A DNA stretch of 64,000 nt from Gaeumannomyces sp. JS-464 (Eukaryota > Ascomycota > Sordariomycetes > Magnaporthales > Magnaporthaceae), in NCBI GenBank assembly GCA_002197995.1, contig NGZR01000001.1, positions 7,254,001 to 7,318,000 on the forward strand. Reading direction: 5' to 3'. The position numbers and the translations under genes are program-made. The notes beneath the pieces are model-generated. The model was not told the DNA's origin. It searched no databases and saw nothing but the letters and a program-made list of their open reading frames with translations. Of this stretch, positions 56,406-64,000 are shown piece by piece; the first letter of the stretch is position 1, and each line of letters starts with the position of its first letter.

Positions 56406-57020
56406 TATGTGCTTCAACAATTCCCCCTGGCCAGCGCCTGATGAAAAATCGCTTGAATTCGATGAAGAACCCGTAGCGGGTGGTGTTTTGACGGATGGAT
56501 TAGTGGGTTGTTTGTGAGTTTGGTGTTGTCGCAAAGACGTTGATTGATGCGATCGCGCAAACAAATTCCTATCGTCTTCAGTGGGTTGCGACGTCTTGTT
56601 CTGGAAAATTCAGCGGGGCAAATACTGGTTCCGGGGTTCGTTTTGCCCCCCGGATGCCTGAGCTGACACTGGCACGTTCTAGTGACAGGGCTGATTGGCC
56701 GCCTCAATTCCAGCTGAGACGACAGCTCACCCCAGCCGCCTGGTGTCTGTCAATCTCAATCGTGCGCTTCATCACCCGACATCAAATTCTTCAGTATCCC
56801 ATTAGAGCCTCCGGGAACACCAGAGAGATTGAAAAAATGGCATCTGAAATCCACTGATAAGGTGAAAACCGGGTGCATGCCCGCTTCGGTATCATAAACA
56901 CCGTGCTCTAGAGGGATTTTCTAGGAGCCAGCTGCATCTCGCTCTCACAGCATTGAGGCTCATCGAACCCGACCAGCGAGCAATCAAGCCGAAGCCTGGA
57001 TCAATCCACCCAGCACCATC
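56406..57020. promoter_or_regulatory. Shared divergent promoter region of ESA1 and REX4
   Basis: 615 bases between opposed start codons. No specific site assigned. The plus-strand open frame at 56540-56857 has no protein-like features. Confidence 0.4.
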
Positions 57021-58080
57021 ATGGCACCTGAGCTGTCCTCAAACTGGAAGAAACTCCAAGAAAAGCTGAAGGCAGAGTCCGCGGCCGCTAAGCCGGGGGT
57101 CAAGAGGAAGGCAGCAGACCCGTCGACATCATCAGCCAAAGAGTCGCTGCCCAGGAAGAAACAAAAACCCTTGCCGCCGTCTGGCGCAAAGAGGCCGGCA
57201 CTGCCACGCAAGGCGGCCACCGCACAGACTACTCCGTCCTCCGCAAGCAACAAAACACCCAACAAGGCCGGCACCAGCGGCAACGGGATGGGCGTGGCTC
57301 AGAGCTCCCGCGTCACCCACGCGCGCCCACCAGCATCACGCCCTCGCTCGCCCTCTGGGCCGAGGACAACGGCATCTCGGCCGAGGCCGTCGCCGAGGCG
57401 TACGGCCTGGGCCTCAAGGGCGACTCGGCGCTCCGGGGCGCGCGTCGCGGCCCAACGAAGGCCTCGCCCCCGGCTTCGAGGAGCCCGAGCAGCGGCTCGG
57501 CAAGTACGTCGGCATCGACTGCGAGATGGTCGGCGTCGGCGACGGCGGCTACGAATCGTCCCTGGCGCGCGTCAGCCTGGTCGATTTCCACGGCGCGCAG
57601 GTCTACGATTCGCTGGTCCGCCAGCGCCAGCCCGTCACCGACTGGCGCACCCGCGTGAGCGGCGTCGGCCCGCGCGACATGGCCGTCGCGAGGCCGTTCG
57701 ACGAGGTCCAAGCCCAGGTCGCGAGCCTGCTGGCGGGGAGGATCATCGTCGGCCACGACGTCAAGCACGACCTCGCGGTCCTCGAGCTGGATCACCCATA
57801 TCGGGCCATCAGGGACACGGCCAAGTTTTCGGGTTTCCGGAAGTACGGCAATGGGCCCAAGCCGGCGTTGCGCGTGCTGGCGCGTGAGATTTTAGGCCTC
57901 GAGATACACGACGGAAAGCACTCGAGCATCGAGGATGCGCGTGTTGCTATGCTGCTGTTCCGGCGGTACAAGCCGCAGTTTGACGTCGAATGTATGAACA
58001 GGTTTCCTGAGCCCGGTTCGCAGCCTCCAAAAAAGGGCGCGTCTGCAAAGAAGAAGGCCAAGAAAAAGAAGAAAAATTGA
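57021..58080 (+). CDS. REX4: REX4-type 3'-5' RNA exonuclease
   Basis: Start MAPELSSNWKKLQEKLKAES (57021). The N-terminal region is basic and disordered, with a nuclear-localisation-like stretch PRKKQKPLP. Then follow TSITPSLALWAEDNGISAEA and LGKYVGIDCEMVGVG (Exo I, Asp/Glu), GRIIVGHDVKHDLAVLELD (Exo II) and HDGKHSSIEDARVAMLLFRR (Exo III, DEDDh His), ending in a Lys-rich tail. The frame breaks near 57327 (ARPP versus APTSITP), where one missing C in a CCC run explains the shift. Rex4 homologues process pre-rRNA in the nucleolus. The promoter region is shared with ESA1. Confidence 0.9.
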
Positions 58081-58494
58081 TCCATCTTGATGGAGTTAAG
58101 TCAGGCACCTTTGGGAAATAGCATCATAGACATCATATACCCAGAGAGAAAAAGTTCCTCTCCAGTAGTGTTTGCACATGTTGAAGATACAATGGAAGAC
58201 CCGTGGCTTCTCGCCGGCGATGAAAATTCGGTAGCCACTCTGCGACTACTGATTGCGGAGGGTCGACCAGACTTGTTCTATCAAGAGAGGAGAGAGAAAC
58301 AAGCGACATCCGACCAAGGTACCTGTTGTAGGGCTCCCTAACGATGCTCTTTGTCAAATATGTGTGGCTTCATTATCACTGTCTGATATGTAAGAAAATT
58401 AAACAACATGTTATCACTGTTCGCCTCCCTCCAAGAGTATTTCCAAGTCTAGTGCTCCTCGGTCGCAAAGCGGGCGACCGCCCAGCTGCAGATC
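58081..58494. other. Convergent intergenic region
   Basis: 3' ends of REX4 (+) and the methyltransferase (-) meet here. Nothing else seen. Confidence 0.5.
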
Positions 58495-60131
58495 TCATAA
58501 TGGGATTCCCTCCATCAGTTCCATAGCGCCCTCTCGGCCGACAGTTATTATCGCATCTCCCAGAGTCTTGGTGAGAAATCCGGCCTCGCAGTATGTGAAA
58601 TAATACTAGGCGAAACGTTAGCTTATTTGGTGAAGCAACAGGCTTTAGTCGTAGGGGAGCGAAGGCAGGGGACCCCTCCTACCTCCCACTTCCTTCTGAA
58701 GACATCGATTTCCTGCTCCGTCATATTGCTGTGCTCTTTCTTCAGCGCCGATCTGATCCTAGTATCAAAGTTCCTGAGGAAATTTTCTTTCCAGAGACGG
58801 AGCGTCTTGGTGTAGTGCCCGCCGATATTCTCGACACGCTCTACTATGAGCGTCCCCTGAGACTCCTTGCTTATGTGGTTGAGAAGCTGTGTCGTCGAGG
58901 GAAGGTAGCCTCCGGGGAAAATATACTTGTTTATGAAGCTGGCCAGATTCCATCAGTCTCTTATGTTCCGCAGGGTTTTATTTGAGGTGAGCAAGCGACA
59001 TGAGCTCATAGACTCACTCTTCTCTCTTTGAATAGGCCTCATGTCGTCCCTCAGGCATGGTTATGGCTTGGAACACGGCAATCCCACCGTCTTGTTTGAG
59101 GAGCCGATTAATGCAGGCGACATACGTGCTCAGGAACTCCTCGCCGACAGCCTCGATCATCTCAATGGAGACAATCTTGTCGAATCTCTGCTCAGGACCG
59201 GCAGCTCCCGGTAGTCCATTAGCAGCACCCGAATACGGTCTGAGAGTCCCGCAGCCGATATCCTCTCCTCGGCCAGCGCCTTTTGCTCCCTCGAGAGCGT
59301 GAGACTGGTGATCCTACACCCTGTCGTCCTGACGGCCTCGATGGCAAACGAGCCCCAGCCGGTACCAATCTCGAGCACGTGGTCCGTCGATTTTATCCGC
59401 GCTCCGTCAATGAACCGGCGGAGCTTGGTCATCTGCGCCTCCTCGAGCGACTCCTCGCGCTCTTCTGCCGCCGTTCCACTGCCGCCGACCGTCTTCCAAA
59501 TGGGACACGAGTAGGTCATGTCCGGCGACAGAAAGGCGGCAAACATATCGTTGCTGATGTCATAATGCGCCGAGATATTCAGCAGAGAGTTTCCAAGAGC
59601 GTTTGTCGTCCTTGCTAGGCTAGTGATGGCGCTAGATATCGCCGAGAAGCGTGTAGTGCCGTTTCCCAACCTGTCGCGGTTGATGATGAAGAGCCGGAAG
59701 AAGGCGGTCAAATCGGCGCACTCGAAATCGCCGAGCATATAGGACTCTGCGAAGCCCATGTCGGCGAAGAGCAGAAGCCTCATCCAGAACGCATCGCGCT
59801 TGACCACAAGCTCGACCCTTGGGACCCCGGCGCCACTGGCAGATTCGCTTCCGGTCTTGCACCCATTGGTCCGCGGGGCTGATCCGTCGTCGCCCGCGTC
59901 AAGGCTCCGGCCGCCTTCGGTGCTCAGTTTCTGGCCAAAAACGAGACGACGGCTTGCGGGTTCGTCGACAAGTACTAGGGTTCCGACCTCGATCTGGCGT
60001 AGGACGGCCTCGATGGCCGGCTTTGCAACAGCCAGGGCCGGGCCCCAAGTCAAGCCGCCGATGGCCCCATGGGCCGCCTCGAAGCCTCGTGCCAATGGCT
60101 TCGAAAAGGGTGAGAGGAGGGACGGCAACAT
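58495..60131 (-). CDS. Cyclopropane-fatty-acyl-phospholipid synthase-like methyltransferase
   Basis: Start MLPSLLSPFSKPLARGFEAA (60131). The N-terminal region has PRVELVVKRDAFWMRLLLFA and MGFAESYMLGDFECADLTAF. The SAM-binding core has HYDISNDMFAAFLSPDMTYS, HVLEIGTGWGSFAIEA, SLTLSREQKALAEERI, RFDKIVSIEMIEAVGEEFL and GGIAVFQAITMPE. After an intron (GTGAGT, near 58997) come INKYIFPGGYLPS and NIGGHYTKTLRLWKENFLRN, and a last exon ending LGDAIITVGREGAMELMEGI with stop at 58495. A one-base break near 59199 (missing G) splits the middle. Members add a methylene group to unsaturated acyl chains of phospholipids using SAM; in fungi the physiological lipid is not firmly known. No membrane segment is obvious, so it probably acts at a membrane surface. 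Confidence 0.87.
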
Positions 60132-61580
60132 GGTTTTGGTGGGCCCCGGAGGAGTTGCCTGCCCAATCTAAGAACCTTCGCTAGTCGGAGCAAAGCGCCG
60201 ATACGCACACACAGTAACAAGAAAATAGAAACAAACACATAAACGATCAGAAAAAAAGAAAAGGAAGAAGCTCTGGAGGACTGGCGCTGGGCACCGGGTC
60301 TGGGATGGACCCTGGATAATTTTCACTAGTGCAAGGTGGGAGACAGCTCCCTTGCCCGCGGCAATGCCAACTCGGCGCAGTGGAAAGACGAGGGGAGAAC
60401 CAGGGGATATCAGATGGTGCTTGACCGGGGAAGTCTGGTTCCTGTCTCACTGGCCCTGTTCGGTCAGTGCGGCTGCATGCCCCTTTGCGACCTAGACCTG
60501 CCTTGCCTACAAGACAGGACACCAAGCTGCCGGCTCGACGAACTTGGCAACCTGCACAAGATCCCGACACCGTGCGCTGCAGCGTAGGGTCTGGCTGTCC
60601 ATCGCCATCACCCACACATCTGGCGATTGCGAAAGTCCCCATGGATTCGGGAGGGGGTTTTGTCACCGAACCCGGCCCGGTATCGCACTACTACCATGCA
60701 GACCGCCTCTAGCTGGCATCAGTATCCCGTTGTCGCAGCCATCTGCATGATCCGTCCGGGATGCCGGGGTTGCTTGTGATCGGGACTTTGGATTGGCTGC
60801 CAGCAGCAGCACACCCCAGGGCGGCGGCATGCCACCTGGCACGGACCTCGTCGTGCCGACGCGCGTATGTCCGACATAGCCGGCCGTTCGATATGAACTC
60901 CTAGATAATGATCCTAGGCAGAGGGTGCTGGAATCGGCGGCCTGCGAGATGGATGCCGTTTGCCGGATGAGAAATGTGCCACATGCAATTGAAACTTTAA
61001 AACACTGGTGGGCTGCCACGCTGCATTATGAAAGTTCCGATAGGTGGTAGGGCATGGCTTCTCGCCTTATCAACAGAACGTGGGTCTCCCAGTTTAGGTT
61101 CGTCGTTCGTGTGCGCCGTCATCGAAACTCTTTGTTCCCATCCCCATCTTAAATCTTTTCCCTGAGCTGGGTCTTTGTGGGCTCTGGTTTTCCTAGCAAG
61201 CCATTGTCTTGTTTTCCTTGTTGTGCCGAGTGGCCAGTGAGCGTTTGCAAGCAGTGGAAATTGAGCTCCATACAAGGCAAGTGTCTGCAATTCGGGTGCT
61301 TGCGGGCTTAGATCCATTAATCGCAGCTGTGTGCATTATGCCGACTTCTCGTTGTTGTAAGAATACCTCCATGTAGGAGAAGAGGCGTGATGCCGAGCCC
61401 AAATGAAGGGAGTGTTGACGTCAGGAAGATCGCCCCACCCATCCAAGACTCCATTGGGGGACCTAAGTGGCGGGGCGGTATGGCCAGGCGACGCGATGAG
61501 ACGCGTCCGGTTTGGGTGAGCTTTCCGACAAAACACGGTATCCGGTTGAATCCCTCTCAACATAACCTGCCCAATCCAAA
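60132..61580. other. Intergenic between divergent genes
   Basis: 1.4 kb between the methyltransferase (-) and RNase H2C (+). Short open frames on both strands overlap without recognisable products. No RNA gene seen. Confidence 0.5.
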
Positions 61581-62162
61581 ATGTCACAACCGCAGTTCCA
61601 GATCGCATCGCAAGAGGCGGACCAGCACAAGGTCGCCGTCAACCTTCTGCCATGTGCTATCCATCACGACGGACCAGTTGATCCCATCCAGGCCTACTGG
61701 AGACCAACCGAGAACGACGGTATGCTCATGCGGTCGCCAAGGCCCTTTTGGAAGAGTCGCTCACTGAATGGTTGACAATGAACAGGGAAAAAGACTGCTT
61801 ATTTCCGTGGGCGAAAGCTGCAGGGAAATACGGTCAAGATCCCTGAGGGATACAAAGGCGTAGTGGTTAAGAGGAGTAAAGGCAAGGCCTCCTCAGCGAC
61901 GCACAAGGCGGACGAGCCCGAGGCCATCGACGTCGACGCGGATGAGAAGGGGTCGGATGCCAGCAAGATGGCGACCAAAGGCGAGTTCGACGAGGTGGTT
62001 GTGTGGAACCACGAAGCCACGGCAGACGCATCGACGGATCCCTACGTCAGGGGCATCGAGGAATGGACCTCGCTCTCAGAACAGGTTTGTTCCTATAGAC
62101 ATATCTGTAAAGACGCGTCTCCATTTTGCTAACATGTGTGGTTATAGATCCATTCGTACTGA
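61581..62162 (+). CDS. RNH203: Ribonuclease H2 subunit C
   Basis: Three exons (61581-61719, 61786-62084, 62148-62162), 150 residues, all junctions in frame. It starts MSQPQFQIASQEADQHKVAV, with NLLPCAIHHDGPVDPIQAYW typical of the family. Exon 2 has GKKTAYFRGRKLQGNTVKIP and GYKGVVV, an acidic/basic insert, and EFDEVVVWNHEAT. The tiny last exon ends IHSY. RNase H2C is a non-catalytic subunit that stabilises the trimer removing ribonucleotides and R-loops from DNA. MCM6 follows in the same direction after 436 bases. Confidence 0.9.
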
Positions 62163-62598
62163 GTATAGCTGCGCCGAAGCAGCGCTCAGGGGCATCGGGC
62201 GTCTAGGTGTTGGATATAATGGGGCTAGGGTTCATCATCGCATGTTTGCTTCTGAACGAATTGGAACATTGTCTGGGAAACCACCCGAAACGGGGATAGC
62301 GTCCCAGCCCTGGAGCAGAAGTCAATTAAATCCTTGTTCATGAAAACGCGACTTGACGCGTGATTGCGCGCTCCAATTCGACTCCTGAATCGACCGGCCG
62401 CCCCGCCACAGGCTCCCTGAAAATTATAGTGCAGTATATCCCACCAAAGCGGTCGTGCGTCGCCCGGACAGCAATCGCAACGCCCCGTTGTCGCAATACA
62501 CTCCCGCCACCACATCCCACCTCGGAGAGGCGGCGCCAATTCCGGCTTGCGACTGCTCAGTGATATCCAGCTCGGCGACGAAACCAATACAAGCAACG
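62163..62598. other. Intergenic between RNH203 and MCM6
   Basis: 436 bases holding the RNH203 3' end and MCM6 promoter. Nothing else seen. Confidence 0.5.
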
Positions 62599-64000
62599 AT
62601 GGCGACCCCAATGAGCGAAGCGGCGACCCCGCGGAGCGACCTGGGCTACATGATGTCCGACGCCCCTAGATCCAGCGGTGCCAGGCGGCCGCACCATCCG
62701 AGCTCGTCTGCTGGTCGCCCTCGCGCCCCGCCCTCCGAAAGCAACGGCCACCCCAGTGACGACGAGGGCGATGGCTTCGCCGACGATCAGGTCCCCAACA
62801 GGGCTCGCCGGCCGGACCAGGTGATCCCCAGGGTCGAGGATCGTGTCGGGCTGGCGATCCAGGATCACTTTCAGAACTTCATAGAGCAGTATGTCCCCCG
62901 CGCTTGCGCTGCCTTGCGCCTTTCTTTGCTATGCGCTTCCTTCACCCATTCAAGCTGCTCACTCGCTGATACGCAAAAATGCTCGCCGCTACAGGTTCAC
63001 CGAGGACCCCTCGTCGGCGCCCACGTCAAGCGCCGTTACAACAAATCAGTACTACGTCGCCCAGATCCACGGTATGAGGACATATCAGCTGTCGACGCTG
63101 TATGTCGACTTTAAGCACATGGCCTCATGGCACAACGGCAGCATGGCCGAAGCCATCGTGCGCGAATACTACCGCTTTCTGCCATTCCTGACTGCCGGGC
63201 TACACAACATGATTGCAAAATACGAGCCCCAGTACTTCCGCGAGCATCGCCAGGCGACCACTGCCTCGAGCAACGTCACAACGTCGGGCGCCAGCAACGC
63301 TGGCTCTGCCAGTCAAACAGAGCAGGGCTCCAAGACCAGCAACCAGCAGACTGACAAGCTGTTCGCCATCGCCGTCTACAACCTCCCCCTTGTCAGCCGC
63401 GTGCGCTCGCTGCGCGCAAAGAACATTGGCCAGCTCCTTAGCATATCTGGCACGGTCACCCGCACGTCCGAGGTCCGCCCGGAGCTCTCGCTCGCCACCT
63501 TCACCTGTGAGGCCTGCAAGAGCATCGTGCCCAACGTCGAGCAGACCTTCCGCTACACTGAGCCCACCCAGTGTCCCAACGAAACTTGTCAGAACCGCCT
63601 AGCCTGGCAGCTCGACATCCGCCAGAGCACATTTGTCGACTGGCAGAAGGTTCGGATCCAGGAGAACAGCAGCGAAATCCCCACAGGTAGCATGCCGCGC
63701 ACCATGGATGTTATCTTGCGCGGCGAGATCGTCGAGCGCGCAAAGGCAGGCGAGAAGTGCATTTTCACCGGCGCCCTCATCGTCGTGCCTGACGTCAGTC
63801 AGCTGGGCCTGCCCGGCATCCGGGCCACCGCCGTCAGGGATGATAAGGGACCCCGCGGTGCGGATGCCGGAGGCGCGGGCGTGACGGGCCTCAAGGCCCT
63901 AGGTGTTCGCGACCTCACCTACCGGCTCGCCTTTCTTGCCTGCATGGTGAGCCCAGACAACTCGAATGCCGGCGGGACGAGCCGCGGCGGCGCGGCCGAG
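62599..64000 (+). CDS. MCM6: MCM6 replicative helicase subunit, cut by the right edge
   Basis: Exon 1 (62599-62888) encodes MATPMSEAATPRSDLGYMMS and an acidic, disordered N-terminus ending LAIQDHFQNFIEQ. An intron (GTATGT..CTACAG) leads to exon 2 at 62995 (FTEDPSSAP). The MCM N-terminal domain shows YRFLPFLTAGLHNMIAKYEP, VYNLPLVSRVRSLRAKNIGQ and LLSISGTVTRTSEVRPEL. The zinc finger is CEAC ... CPNETC, then WQKVRIQENSSEIPTGSMPR and MDVILRGEIVERAKAGEKC. The AAA+ helicase core lies beyond the window. Mcm6 is part of the Mcm2-7 ring that unwinds DNA. The frame is intact in the visible part. Confidence 0.96.

Overview
The window is nuclear DNA of a filamentous ascomycete (Pezizomycotina, probably Sordariomycetes). 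Genes are split by short introns of 46-145 nt with GT..AG ends and CTAAC/CTGAC branch sites. The gene families are typical of that group: SAT4/Pth11-like rhodopsin-domain membrane proteins, a PNP-NB-ARC-TPR NLR, DUF7025-AAA proteins, GH125, FSH hydrolase, RAD18 and POL32. No tRNA, rRNA, CRISPR array or bacterial feature was found. The species call is inference; no marker gene is present.

Layout. 0-5 kb: the tail of a left-edge gene, a long empty stretch with a 24-C tract, and a rhodopsin-domain protein (-). 5-10 kb: a divergent pair, a DUF7025-AAA protein with all its ATP-binding motifs degenerate (-) and a conserved multi-exon membrane protein of unknown function (+). 10-25 kb: a minus-strand run of a Ser/Thr-rich wall protein, a His/Ser/Arg-rich protein, a catalase-like haem protein, a secreted polysaccharide deacetylase with three repeated N-terminal modules, and an FSH serine hydrolase. 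26-36 kb: an ESCRT-III (CHMP7-like) gene, RAD18, a PQQ-type beta-propeller protein, a possible Pol III unit, and POL32. 35-45 kb is gene-poor, with a tyrosinase relic, a second rhodopsin-domain gene, other decayed coding pieces and a 33-C tract. 45-49 kb: a 1222-residue NLR with near-identical TPR repeats. 50-64 kb is gene-dense: GH125 mannosidase, PLP aminotransferase, ESA1-type acetyltransferase, REX4-type exonuclease, a cyclopropane-fatty-acid-synthase-like methyltransferase, RNase H2 subunit C, and MCM6 running off the right edge.

Two themes run through the window. First, at least ten otherwise good genes carry single-base reading-frame breaks, mostly one missing G or C in a short run. 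Because housekeeping genes are hit (POL32, REX4, CHMP7-like, aminotransferase), consensus errors are the simplest explanation, so the other broken genes should not be called pseudogenes without read support. Second, the intact NLR, the ATPase-dead AAA protein and the repeat-rich wall protein are the accessory genes that look most worth pursuing. Replication and repair genes (RAD18, POL32, RNase H2C, MCM6) share the window but are not obviously co-regulated.
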